In this document: piece after piece, positions 43,945-52,058 of the stretch
Numbering within the stretch: the first letter of the stretch is position 1
Layout of the letters: each line of letters begins with the position of its first letter
Assembly (NCBI RefSeq): GCF_001984195.1
Contig: NZ_MTQN01000011.1
Location: 496,001-560,000, forward strand
DNA: 64,000 nucleotides
From: Kribbella sp. ALI-6-A
GTDB lineage: Bacteria; Actinomycetota; Actinomycetes; Propionibacteriales; Kribbellaceae
Direction of reading: 5' to 3'
Notes under the pieces: model-generated
The model's input: the letters and a program-made list of their open reading frames with translations, nothing else
What the model was told of the DNA's origin: nothing
Databases searched by the model: none
Program-made: the position numbers and the translations under genes

Positions 43945-45822
43945 TCAGTCATAGCTGGCCTCGATCCACCAGTGGGTGTTCTGTACGGCGGCCAGCCAGG
44001 CGCGTCCGTCCGCGGTGACCAGCTGGAAGCGGGCCAGCCGGTTCTCGGCCTCTTCGTCCCACCAGCGCTCCTCCACCGGCCACGGGCCCGCCCAGGCGGT
44101 GACCGGATGCAGTTTGTTGCTGTCGGCAACTTGCGGCCCGGGCAGCAGGCGGAAGGCGGCGGGGGCGCCGGACAGGCCGCCGCGGGCGCTGACCGTGACC
44201 TGCCGCCCGTCGGCCGCCAGCACCTCCGCCGGACGAGGCGAGGGATAGACCAGCGTCGGCACCGGCACCGGCCAGCCCGAGGTGGACGGCAGGGGCAGCG
44301 GGGTCGTGGTGCGTGGCCGGCGGGACACGGTGGCGGAGGACTCCTGCCTGGAGGCGCTGGGGGCGGTCGATTCGGAGCTGGAAGGTGAGAAGACCTGAAG
44401 ACCTCCGATCACGTGCTCGGTGCGAAGGACAGGCACGGAGCTGACGGGCGGGGAAATCGCAGCCAGAGAAGCAGCGGTCTGCGTGGAGAGACCGGAGAAC
44501 GAGTCGTCAGGCACAGGAGTAGGTGGCGAGGTAGGAGCGGGAAGCGAACCAGGCCAGGGATCGCTGGGCGGACGCGCAGGCGTGAGCGGATCCCCCCAGG
44601 GGATCAAGGTCTGGCGTTCGGCATAGCCGCGGCCGCCGCTGATCACCGGGGTGACCACGGCGCCGTGGCCGAGCATGCTCTGGACGCGGGACAGGGCGCG
44701 GTGGATCCGTTCGTCGGGACCGCTGCCCCAGAGCGTGTCGACGTGGGCGCCGACCGGGTCGACCCGCTCAGGGACCAGGCGGAGGCGCACCACTGGTGAG
44801 GTCAGCTCACTGGTCGCCGTGCCGCTGCCTTGGAGCTGCCAGCGGACCCGGTCGACCACGTCGCCGGGGGCGAACCAGCGGGGATGCAACCACTCCCGCT
44901 CGTGCACCCGGCCGGACTCCGTCCCGACCTCGACGCGCAGTGTGGTGCAGACCAGGCCGAGCGCGGCCAGCCGGCCGACCAGCTCCTCCGCGACCGTACG
45001 GACCGCGAACGCGACCTGGTCGACCCGGTCAACCGGTGGTTCGAAGTCGAGGGTGCGGGTCAGTTCGGGTGGGACCTCCCGGGCCACCACCGCGCGGTCG
45101 TCGTCGCCGCGGGCCAGCCGGTGGGCGAACGCGCCGTCCGGCCCGAACCGGGTCAGCACCTCGGTCGCCGGGAGCCGCGCGAACGCGCCGAGCGATCGCA
45201 GGCCGAGCCGCCGCAGCAGATCGGTGAGCTCCGGTCGCTCCAGCGTGTCGATCGTGAGCGGCGCCAGGAACTCGGCCGACCCGCCGGGCGGAATCACCCG
45301 CACCCGGGTCTGCGCCGACGCGGCCCGCGCGGCCTGCTCCGCCGCGAACGGGCCGTCGGCGACCCCGACCCGCCCACCCGGTACGTCGTACGTCTCCAGC
45401 CGGTCGAGCAACTTCTCCGCGGCGGCCGGCTCGCTGCCGTAGTACCGGCTCGGGCCGCGGGCCTTCAGCGCGCACATGCCCGGGCGGATCACCTGGATGC
45501 CCGGGGTGAGCGCCTCCAGGCAGCTGATCACCGGGTCGAACGCCCGCGCGTCGACGACCGGGTCGTACTTGAGCACCAGCAGGTCCGGGCAGCGCGACTG
45601 GGCGTCCCGGGCCCGGAGCCCGCGGCGTACTCCCTCGGCGCGGGCCGCTGCCGAGCTGGCCAGCACCCGGCCCTTCTGCAGGACCGCCAGGGCGGCGGAC
45701 GGCGAAACCCCTTCCACCGAAGCCGCCGCGAGCACCGGCCAGTCCGGCACCCACACCACCATCGTCCGCTGCCCCACCTGCCGGGTGGAACCGGAAGCCT
45801 TCAGCTGCTCCGTCACCGTCAT
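43945..45822 (-). CDS. imuB: ImuB, Y-family DNA polymerase-like mutasome subunit
   Basis: A 625-residue Y-family-like protein. It starts RTMVVWVPDWPVLAAASVEG and has the palm/finger blocks ARAEGVRRGLRARDAQSRCP and VADGPFAAEQAA, then a little-finger region. The catalytic aspartates of active Y polymerases are not both present, as in ImuB, which acts as an adaptor for DnaE2 and the sliding clamp. The C-terminal ~200 residues are Pro/Ser-rich. Its ATG overlaps the imuA stop (TGATG). dnaE2 is not downstream in this window. Confidence 0.9.
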   Translation of the reverse strand: MTVTEQLKASGSTRQVGQRTMVVWVPDWPVLAAASVEGVSPSAALAVLQKGRVLASSAAARAEGVRRGLRARDAQSRCPDLLVLKYDPVVDARAFDPVISCLEALTPGIQVIRPGMCALKARGPSRYYGSEPAAAEKLLDRLETYDVPGGRVGVADGPFAAEQAARAASAQTRVRVIPPGGSAEFLAPLTIDTLERPELTDLLRRLGLRSLGAFARLPATEVLTRFGPDGAFAHRLARGDDDRAVVAREVPPELTRTLDFEPPVDRVDQVAFAVRTVAEELVGRLAALGLVCTTLRVEVGTESGRVHEREWLHPRWFAPGDVVDRVRWQLQGSGTATSELTSPVVRLRLVPERVDPVGAHVDTLWGSGPDERIHRALSRVQSMLGHGAVVTPVISGGRGYAERQTLIPWGDPLTPARPPSDPWPGSLPAPTSPPTPVPDDSFSGLSTQTAASLAAISPPVSSVPVLRTEHVIGGLQVFSPSSSESTAPSASRQESSATVSRRPRTTTPLPLPSTSGWPVPVPTLVYPSPRPAEVLAADGRQVTVSARGGLSGAPAAFRLLPGPQVADSNKLHPVTAWAGPWPVEERWWDEEAENRLARFQLVTADGRAWLAAVQNTHWWIEASYD

Positions 45823-46724
45823 CAGCCGACCGCCTCCTGCAACCAGCGGGTGCTGTCGTCGACCACCCCGTCGTCCACCGACCGGATGGTCCCGTCGAGA
45901 GCCGGCAGCCAGAGCTGATGCCGCCGAGGCCGTACGGCGGCGCCGCGGCCGGTGACGGCGATCGTCGCCTGCCGGGCGGTGAGGTGGCCCTCACCGGCGC
46001 CCAGCCCGCTCCAGGTGTTGGCCTGGACCTCGAGGCGGGCTTCGCTGCCCGGCCACGAGCCGACGGCGATCAGCATCGCGCCCCTGGTGCGGAGCCGGGC
46101 GGACAGCCGGGACGCCTCGCCGGAGGTGACCTCGCCAGGCGGACGGACCACCACCACGGTCAGGGCGTCGACCAGCGCGGCGACCACGCTCAACCAGTCG
46201 TGCTGCGGGTCGGGGACGAGCACCAGGCGCTCGAGATCGACCCCGAGAGCACGGGCCGCCTCCGCGCCGAACGACGGCATCCCGACCACTCCGCACCAGG
46301 CGCCTTCGGCGGACGGGCCGGCCATCATCGCCATCACCAGGGCGCTGGAACCGCGCACGGAGTACACCGCGCCGCCGCGCAGTGGAGCCCCGGACAGCAG
46401 TTCGGAAACGGCCGGCAGCGTCGGCAGTGACCGCTCCGCGCCGGCGGTGTCGAGCGCCTGCTGGACCCGGGTCTCGGTGGTGCGCGGCGCCGAAACCGCT
46501 CGGGAGCGGGCGGTGTCGAGCGTCGGCAGAGCGGTCAGCACCCCGGACGGACTCTGGGCAGGAGGAGCCGCGGTCTCGGCTTCGCGGGCCGCCTTCTGGG
46601 CGTGGGCCCGGGCCAGCAGGTGGCGGGCCTGATCAAGGGCCGTGGCGCGGCGGGCAGGCTTGGGCCGGGCCGAAGCGGCTTCGGCCTGAGTCAGTACTGC
46701 TCGGTCTCCCGATGTCCCCGTCAC
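45822..46724 (-). CDS. imuA: ImuA-like (RecA-fold) SOS mutagenesis protein
   Basis: About 300 residues. The central part is RecA-like: SELLSGAPLRGGAVYSVRGS (P-loop position, degenerate), then GVDLERLVLVPDPQHDWLSV and ALTVVVVRPPGEVTSGEASR. Actinobacterial ImuA is needed for DnaE2-dependent mutagenesis. I chose GTG 46724, which directly follows the LexA box; the longer frame to 46760 would run through that operator. The gene is coupled to imuB. Confidence 0.83.
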   Translation of the reverse strand: MTGTSGDRAVLTQAEAASARPKPARRATALDQARHLLARAHAQKAAREAETAAPPAQSPSGVLTALPTLDTARSRAVSAPRTTETRVQQALDTAGAERSLPTLPAVSELLSGAPLRGGAVYSVRGSSALVMAMMAGPSAEGAWCGVVGMPSFGAEAARALGVDLERLVLVPDPQHDWLSVVAALVDALTVVVVRPPGEVTSGEASRLSARLRTRGAMLIAVGSWPGSEARLEVQANTWSGLGAGEGHLTARQATIAVTGRGAAVRPRRHQLWLPALDGTIRSVDDGVVDDSTRWLQEAVG

Positions 46725-46734
46725 CCCACCATGT

Positions 46735-46760
46735 TCGAACACCTGTTCGACTCGTGTCAA
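46735..46760 (-). promoter_or_regulatory. LexA (SOS) box overlapping the imuAB promoter
   Basis: TCGAAC-ACCT-GTTCGA at 46735-46750 is a perfect actinobacterial SOS box. On the minus strand it overlaps a promoter with TTGACA (46760-46755) and a possible -10 GAACAT about 18 bases later, and lies ~11 bases before the imuA start. LexA bound here would block transcription until DNA damage. Confidence 0.92.
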
Positions 46761-46790
46761 TCGAGTCGTCCACAGGTCCGGCCCCGGGAG

Positions 46791-47390
46791 TCAGACCCGC
46801 AGGTCAGGGCGCCGAGCGCGGATCCAGGCGCCGATCGGCCCGGCCGGCCAGTCGGGATCGAAGGACCCCAGCGGGATCCCGATGTGCCGCTTTCCGGACG
46901 CTTCGTCGACGGGCATCGCGGCGAGCGCCTGCCGCATCACCGCGGGTGTCCGGGCCGGCAACGTCACCGTCGACCACCCCTGCACCCCGTGATCGGCCAT
47001 CGACGCCTGCACGGTCCGCGGGACCGGTCCGGCATGCAAACGCCGCCGCGGCGCGAGCTGCACGTTCACCGGTCCGACCCCGGTCACGTCCGCCCAGGCC
47101 ACCTCGTGGACGACTCCCCCACCGGCCTGCCAGTGGATCCCCCGGTCGTCGAACCGCAGCACGTTGGCCGCCGTCAGCCGGTTGAGCTTCAGCATCAGGT
47201 ACGTCACGGCGGCGATGGTGCCGATCGCACTCGCCAGGATCCCGACCACCAGTCCGCCCAGCGACCCGAGCAGCAAGAGCACCACCGCGAACAGCACCAG
47301 CAGGCCCACCATCGGCAGCAGCGCCCGCCCGCGGGTCTCCGGAACCATCCGGAACTCGGCAGGCCCCGGCACACCGGCGTACTGACTCAT
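46791..47390 (-). CDS. Membrane protein with two N-terminal helices and a PH-like domain
   Basis: A 199-residue protein starting at ATG 47390. Two transmembrane helices (LLPMVGLLVLFAVVLLLLGS, VGILASAIGTIAAVTYLML) are followed by a beta-rich domain (VLRFDDRGIHWQAGGGVVHE) resembling bacterial PH domains. Unknown role, probably membrane-associated in the cytosol-facing orientation. It is read toward imuA on the same strand but separated by the LexA box. Confidence 0.7.
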   Translation of the reverse strand: MSQYAGVPGPAEFRMVPETRGRALLPMVGLLVLFAVVLLLLGSLGGLVVGILASAIGTIAAVTYLMLKLNRLTAANVLRFDDRGIHWQAGGGVVHEVAWADVTGVGPVNVQLAPRRRLHAGPVPRTVQASMADHGVQGWSTVTLPARTPAVMRQALAAMPVDEASGKRHIGIPLGSFDPDWPAGPIGAWIRARRPDLRV

Positions 47391-47425
47391 CGGGGCGAGC
47401 CTACAAGCCACCTAGACTCGCCTGC

Positions 47426-47956
47426 ATGCGCCGAGTCGACCACCCACGCTTCCGGGCCGCGGTCGCCGAAGTCGAGCAGAGCATCGACGCGGCCTGGCGG
47501 CACTTCCGCGCCGACGCCGGTACGACGGACGACCACACCCTGGCCGAGGTGGTCCTGCAGGACCCGGCCGAGTTCGACTGGCGGGTCGTCGACGGCGCCC
47601 TGAAACAACTCCGCTGCCCCGACTGCGGCGAGCAGCTCGGAGCCGGCCCGCTGGACTGCCACCGCTGCGAGCTGGCCAACGGCTACCGCTTCGCCGCCCG
47701 GGAGACCGACCGCACCGCTGTTGCTGCAGGCAACGAGCATGCCATCCGGGTCGCCTCGGCGGTGGCCCGGACCCGGCACCGGTACACCGAGCGAGCGCGC
47801 TGCGGCTACGAGCTGCTCCTGCCCGACCTGCTGGCGGGAGCACTGCCGACCACAGCGCAGGCGCAGCGGTTCAAGGCGCTGATCAACAAGCTCGGCGACG
47901 ACGAGCTCGAGCAAGTGGTCCATCCGGACGAACTGCTCCGGATGGACTTCGCATGA
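47426..47956 (+). CDS. Hypothetical protein with a central zinc-ribbon-like motif
   Basis: A 176-residue protein. Residues ~64-78 show CPDCGEQLGAGPLDCHRCEL, a CxxC...CxxC zinc ribbon. The flanks are helical (FRAAVAEVEQSIDAAWRHFR; QRFKALINKLGDDELEQVV). No family recognised. Its TGA overlaps the next ATG (ATGA), so it is co-expressed with the SnoaL-like gene. Confidence 0.65.
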   Translation: MRRVDHPRFRAAVAEVEQSIDAAWRHFRADAGTTDDHTLAEVVLQDPAEFDWRVVDGALKQLRCPDCGEQLGAGPLDCHRCELANGYRFAARETDRTAVAAGNEHAIRVASAVARTRHRYTERARCGYELLLPDLLAGALPTTAQAQRFKALINKLGDDELEQVVHPDELLRMDFA

Positions 47957-48336
47957 CCGACCAGATCGAGGCCGAGGTCGTCCGGCACCACGAGGACCTC
48001 GCCCGCTGGCTGGGCAGCGAGGCGGAGGACGGCCTGCTCGACACCTTCCGCCAGATGCATCACCCGGAGTTCAGTCTGGTCGCCACCGACGGCGCCCGGG
48101 TCGACCTGGTCGGGCTGAGCAACGCACTGGCCGGTGCGCGCAACGCCGTGCCCGGACTGACGATCGGGATCGAGCAGTTCCAGCTGGTGATCCGGACCGA
48201 CCAGGTGGTCGTCTGCCGGTTCCTGGAGCGGCACTCGGTCGGCTCGTCGCGACGCGTCACCGCCGTACTGGTCCCCGACGAGTCAGCCCGGTACGGCGTG
48301 CGCTGGCTGAGCGTGCACGAGACAACGGTGCCCTGA
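47953..48336 (+). CDS. SnoaL/NTF2-like (DUF4440-type) protein
   Basis: A 127-residue NTF2-like protein: helix EAEVVRHHEDLARWLGSEAE, then strands around FRQMHHPEFSLVATDGARVD and VVCRFLERHSVGSSRRVTAV. Small polyketide-cyclase-like and stress proteins share this fold. Ligand unknown. Coupled to the preceding zinc-ribbon gene. Confidence 0.75.
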   Translation: MTDQIEAEVVRHHEDLARWLGSEAEDGLLDTFRQMHHPEFSLVATDGARVDLVGLSNALAGARNAVPGLTIGIEQFQLVIRTDQVVVCRFLERHSVGSSRRVTAVLVPDESARYGVRWLSVHETTVP

Positions 48337-48359
48337 CCGGCGGGACTAGGGTGGGCGGT

Positions 48360-48824
48360 ATGCCGAGAGCGATTGCCACCAACACCAAGGTCGACCTCGA
48401 CGGACTGCTGGAGTTCGTCCGTCCGCGTCACCACATGCTGCTGATCACCACCCGCCAGGACGGTACGCCGCAGGCCTCGCCGGTGTCGGGCGGTGTGGAC
48501 GCCGAGGGCCGGATCGTCATCTCCTCCTACCCCGAGCGCGCCAAGAGCACCAACGTGCAGCGCAACCCGCAGGCCAGCGTGATGGTGCTGTCGGACGACT
48601 GGAACGGCGCGTGGGTGCAGGTGGACGGCACCGGTGAGGTCATCCTGCTGCCGGACGCGGTCGAGCCGCTGGTCGACTACTACCGCTCGATCTCCGGCGA
48701 GCACCCGGACTGGGACGAGTACCGCGAGGCGATGCGCAAGCAGGGCAAGTGCCTGATCCGGATCACCCCGACCCGCTGGGGCCCGATCGCCACCGGCGGC
48801 TTCCCGGCCCACCTGGCCGACTGA
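48360..48824 (+). CDS. PPOX-class F420/FMN-dependent oxidoreductase (Rv1155-like)
   Basis: A 154-residue split-barrel flavoprotein. The N-terminal block PRHHMLLITTRQDGTPQASP and the middle GRIVISSYPERAKSTNVQRN are the pyridoxamine-oxidase-like signature; WNGAWVQVDGTGEVILL follows. Members in actinobacteria bind F420. I start at ATG 48360; GTG 48351 is an alternative. Confidence 0.85.
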   Translation: MPRAIATNTKVDLDGLLEFVRPRHHMLLITTRQDGTPQASPVSGGVDAEGRIVISSYPERAKSTNVQRNPQASVMVLSDDWNGAWVQVDGTGEVILLPDAVEPLVDYYRSISGEHPDWDEYREAMRKQGKCLIRITPTRWGPIATGGFPAHLAD

Positions 48825-48836
48825 CCCAGGTCCCGC

Positions 48837-49532
48837 TCACTGCTCCTTGGTGTACCGCCGGGCCATCGTCTCGCTGATCCGGCGGAACGCACCTTCCAGG
48901 TGCTCGCGCAGTGCCGCGTCCGCGCCCTGCTCGTCGTGCGCCAGGCAGGCGTCCAGGATCGCCTGGTGCTCGCGCCGGGTCTGCTCGATCCGCGCCTTGG
49001 TCTGGCGCGAGCCGAACCGGTAGCGCTCGCTGTTCTGCCAGACCGGTTCGATCGCGCGCGGCAGCCAGCGCGACCCACCGGCCCGGTAGATCGCGAAGTG
49101 GAACTCGGTGTGCGCCTGCCGGGAGGCGATGATGTCGCCCACCTTGGACAGCCGGACGTGCTCGGCCAGCGCCGCCTTGGCGACCACCGCGTCGGACTCG
49201 GCGAACCGGGTCGCCGCGGCACGCACCGCGAGCGTCTCCAGCGCCAGCCGGGTCTCGTGGGTGTCGCGCAGGTCCTCCATCGACAACTCGCGCACCCAGG
49301 CGCCCTTGTGCGGGACGATCTCGACCAGGCCGAGCGCCTGCATCCGGCGCAGCCCTTCCCGGATCGGCATCTGGCTCATGTCCAGCCGCTTGGCCAGTTC
49401 CTCCAGCCGCAGGGCGGTCCCGCTCGGCAGCTCGCCGGACAGGATGAGCTCGTGCAGCTCGGCAGCGGCTTCCTCGGCGAGAGTGCGCCTGCCACTGGGC
49501 CCCCCGGGCGTGAGCTCGAGTCGTCGGGTCAT
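48837..49532 (-). CDS. GntR/FCD-domain transcriptional regulator (copy 1)
   Basis: A 231-residue GntR/FadR-type regulator. HTH: RRTLAEEAAAELHELILSGE and LAKRLDMSQMPIREGLRRMQ; FCD domain: ETRLALETLAVRAAATRF and FHFAIYRAGGSRWLPRAIEP with WQNSERYRF. It closely matches the regulator at 54364-55065 block by block. It is the last gene of the minus-strand catabolic island, so both regulators probably act on this island. Confidence 0.9.
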   Translation of the reverse strand: MTRRLELTPGGPSGRRTLAEEAAAELHELILSGELPSGTALRLEELAKRLDMSQMPIREGLRRMQALGLVEIVPHKGAWVRELSMEDLRDTHETRLALETLAVRAAATRFAESDAVVAKAALAEHVRLSKVGDIIASRQAHTEFHFAIYRAGGSRWLPRAIEPVWQNSERYRFGSRQTKARIEQTRREHQAILDACLAHDEQGADAALREHLEGAFRRISETMARRYTKEQ

Positions 49533-49725
49533 CGGGTGCGGGCTGCCTCTCTCGTCCACTGCATACACGTCTGGGAGGTAACCGTAGCGGTGCAGAGGCC
49601 CGCGCGGGGGTTCCGGCGGCGGATTGGCCACCGCGCCCCCGCGCCACCGCGTGCCGCGCCGGTCGTGCAGCCGGCCGCCTGACCAGCGGTCCAGCCTGTC
49701 ATCGCAGCCGCCGCCCGTCCACCGC

Positions 49726-50691
49726 TCAGCGCAGCCGGGTCAGGTCGAGCAGCACCCGCCGCTCCGCCGTACCGCCGACCAGCCGGTCGAGCGCCTCGTC
49801 CACCCGGTACGCCGGGATCATGTCCAGCTCCGGCGTGATCGGTGCCGGCGCGATGTCCGCCAGCACCTGGGACACCGTTCCGGCCTCGATCGTCGTGCGC
49901 TGCATGTTCACCGGCAGCACGCGCAGATCCCGCCCGATCAGCTGGTGCAGGTCGAGCGTGGCGAACTCCCCGGCCGTGTAGCCCAGTACGGCGATCCGCC
50001 CGCCCGGCGTGATGTGACTCATCACCCCGCTGGTCACCGGACCACCCACTGTGTCGATCACCGCGTCACACCAAGGCAGCTCTCGCCCGACCTGGCCCAG
50101 CTCGTCCACCCGGACCACCTGGTCCACCAGCCGGGTCAGCAGGTCCACGGAGTCGCCCGAACGGGCCAGACCGATCACCTTGCCGGCCCCGGCGGCTCGA
50201 GCGACCGCAGCACACAGCCGCCCGACCAGACCGGTCGCGCCGGTGACCACGACCGTCTCACCGTGGACGACTCCGGCCACTCGCCGTACGGCGGTGTGGG
50301 CGGTCAAGGCCGGCGCCAGCAGGGCCAGCGCCTCGGCCGTGTCGAACCCGATCGGCAGCGGGTGCACTGACGAGTCCGGCACCACCGCCATCGAGCCCCA
50401 GGTCCCCGGCCGGGTCACGCCGACGCCACCGCCGCGGATCACCACCCGGGTGCCCGACGGGTACAGCTCCGAGTCGACCACCACGCCGCCGCCTTCGGAC
50501 CCCGGGACGAACGGCGGTTGCAACTGCTGGGCGAGCTTGCCCGCCAGCACGGTCCGGTCGAGCTGGGTCACCGAGGCGACGTCCATCTCGACCAGCGTCT
50601 CCCCCGGTCCGGCGGCCAGCTCGACCTCGTCGGCCTTCAACTGCTGCCCAGGCCCGTAACAGCGCAGCACAGTGCTCTGTCGCGCGCTCAT
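49726..50691 (-). CDS. Zinc-binding/quinone-type MDR oxidoreductase
   Basis: A 321-residue MDR protein. GroES part: FVPGSEGGGVVVDSELYPSG; Rossmann loop: VVVTGATGLVGRLCAAVARA; ends with VDEALDRLVGGTAERRVLLD. No zinc ligands seen, so it is a zinc-free quinone/enoyl reductase type. It lies between copy 1 of the GntR gene and the amidohydrolase. Confidence 0.87.
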   Translation of the reverse strand: MSARQSTVLRCYGPGQQLKADEVELAAGPGETLVEMDVASVTQLDRTVLAGKLAQQLQPPFVPGSEGGGVVVDSELYPSGTRVVIRGGGVGVTRPGTWGSMAVVPDSSVHPLPIGFDTAEALALLAPALTAHTAVRRVAGVVHGETVVVTGATGLVGRLCAAVARAAGAGKVIGLARSGDSVDLLTRLVDQVVRVDELGQVGRELPWCDAVIDTVGGPVTSGVMSHITPGGRIAVLGYTAGEFATLDLHQLIGRDLRVLPVNMQRTTIEAGTVSQVLADIAPAPITPELDMIPAYRVDEALDRLVGGTAERRVLLDLTRLR

Positions 50692-50728
50692 CCACCCACC
50701 CCACTCGTGCCCGTCGCCCCCAGTTGGG

Positions 50729-50747
50729 TTTGATATCTGATCACATC
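50729..50747. promoter_or_regulatory. Candidate GntR operator (TGATCA core)
   Basis: The 79-base gap upstream of the MDR gene contains TTTGATATCTGATCACATC. The part ATCTGATCA-CATC matches ATTTGATCAAACATC in the operator-like palindrome at 60052-60074 upstream of the transporter genes. Shared bases across two sites of the same island suggest one regulator, most simply the paralogous GntR proteins. Confidence 0.4.
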
Positions 50748-50770
50748 TCGTTGCTGCGGAAAAGCTCTCG

Positions 50771-51667
50771 TCACGCCGAACGAACCCCCTGTCCGAGCGG
50801 ACGGGTCAAAGCCTCGGCGGCCTGCGCCCGGCGCGGATCCACCCGGTCACTGCCCATCGGGAACGGCCAGTCGCTGCCGGCCAGTACGTCCCCGAAGGTC
50901 GACTCCAGCAGCGGCAGGACGGCCGGATCGTGCACCAGGTCGTCGGCCACGAACCGCTGCAGCGCCTCGGCCACCGCCAGCGACGGCGCCTCGATGCCCG
51001 GCCGCTCGGTGTCGATCCCGCGCTGCCACCGCCCGGCCAGCGCGGCCGTCACGCCGCCGCCGTGGCACAGGCAGAACTTGATCCCCGGAAACCGTGCCGG
51101 TACGTCGGTGAAGACCAGCTCGGCCGCGGCAAGCCCTGTTTCGTAAGGGTTTCCGAGCAGGTTCGACAGGTAGAACGCGTCCAGCCGCCGGTCCGCGCTG
51201 TGCCCGGGATGAACCAGCGTGAACGCGTTCAGCCGGTCCAGCACCGCCCAGACCGCGTCCAGCCCGGCGAAGCCCGGCGTACCGAGGGCGAAGCCGCTGA
51301 AGACGCCCTCTTCTCCCAGCGCCGCGGCGATCGCCGGAGCGCTGGCGTGCAGGAGCGGGATGTGCGCCAGCACCCGCAGCTGCGGCCCGGCCAGCTCCCG
51401 AAGTCCCTGGTTGAGCAGCGCGGTCCACTCCGCGCCCTGGTCGTAGCGGAACAGCGCGGGCGGTACCGACACCACCGCGCCGTCCAGGTCCTGATCACTG
51501 ACCCACTGCAGTAGTGCGGCCGGGTCGGCGAGCTTGCCGAGTGGCAGCCGGTGCTGTCCGTCGACCACCAGCGAGTTGCCCTCGACGGACAGGCCGAAGT
51601 CGCCGCTGCGGGCAGCAGCGAGCACAGTGGGTGGTATCAGATGCGTGTGGACGTCCCAGCCGGCCAT
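50771..51667 (-). CDS. ACMSD-like amidohydrolase
   Basis: A 298-residue amidohydrolase-fold protein with the ACMSD/2-hydroxy decarboxylase pattern: GWDVHTHLIPP (HxH), FTLVHPGHSADRRLD (His), KFCLCHGGGVTAALAG and the late VLAGSDWPFPMGSD (Asp). Non-hydrolytic decarboxylases of this group act on aminocarboxymuconate semialdehyde, hydroxybenzoates or uracil-type acids. Next to a cupin and flavin monooxygenase, a role in ring cleavage or decarboxylation is likely. Confidence 0.85.
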   Translation of the reverse strand: MAGWDVHTHLIPPTVLAAARSGDFGLSVEGNSLVVDGQHRLPLGKLADPAALLQWVSDQDLDGAVVSVPPALFRYDQGAEWTALLNQGLRELAGPQLRVLAHIPLLHASAPAIAAALGEEGVFSGFALGTPGFAGLDAVWAVLDRLNAFTLVHPGHSADRRLDAFYLSNLLGNPYETGLAAAELVFTDVPARFPGIKFCLCHGGGVTAALAGRWQRGIDTERPGIEAPSLAVAEALQRFVADDLVHDPAVLPLLESTFGDVLAGSDWPFPMGSDRVDPRRAQAAEALTRPLGQGVRSA

Positions 51668-51668
51668 G

Positions 51669-52058
51669 TCAGCGTGCGTCCTCGTCGTTGTCGTAGAAAG
51701 ACGGCCGCTCCGGGTAGTGCGGGCCGTCGTACACCTCCAGCAGGACGGAGGTCTCCTCTGCTCGCGTCGGTCCGTGCACGACGCCCTTCGGGTTCCAGTA
51801 GAAGCTGCCCTTGGTCAGCGTCGTCCCGGTCGGCAGGTACACGTACCGCCCGGACAGGCAGAACATGAACTGGTTCGACGCGTGCTTGTGCTCCGAAGGG
51901 ATCCCCGACCCCTGCTCGAACTTCACCAGCGCGATCGACGCCTCGGTCTCCGGATCACGCCACAGCATCTTGTGCGACAGCCCGTCCAGGGACTTGTCCA
52001 CCCAGTCCAGGTCGTCGGTCTGCAGCAGGATCTCGCGCAGCGGTTCGTCGAACGTCAT
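51669..52058 (-). CDS. Cupin-domain dioxygenase-like protein
   Basis: A 129-residue single cupin. Motif 1 is GIPSEHKHASNQFMFCLSGR (two His, acid), motif 2 is FYWNPKGVVHGPTRA. The sequence resembles the 2,4'-dihydroxyacetophenone dioxygenase-like cupin group. The ATG overlaps the stop of the monooxygenase gene (ATGA). As a small metal cupin it may carry out the ring- or side-chain-cleaving step. Confidence 0.85.
   Translation of the reverse strand: MTFDEPLREILLQTDDLDWVDKSLDGLSHKMLWRDPETEASIALVKFEQGSGIPSEHKHASNQFMFCLSGRYVYLPTGTTLTKGSFYWNPKGVVHGPTRAEETSVLLEVYDGPHYPERPSFYDNDEDAR

Noticed and set aside
43557..44129. A 190-codon minus-strand frame with ARRHLLAAH repeats after imuB.
   Set aside because: It overlaps the imuB 3' end in another frame, is rich in Arg and His as expected for a GC-skewed shadow frame, and lacks a start site. 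The DNA repeat itself is kept as a feature.
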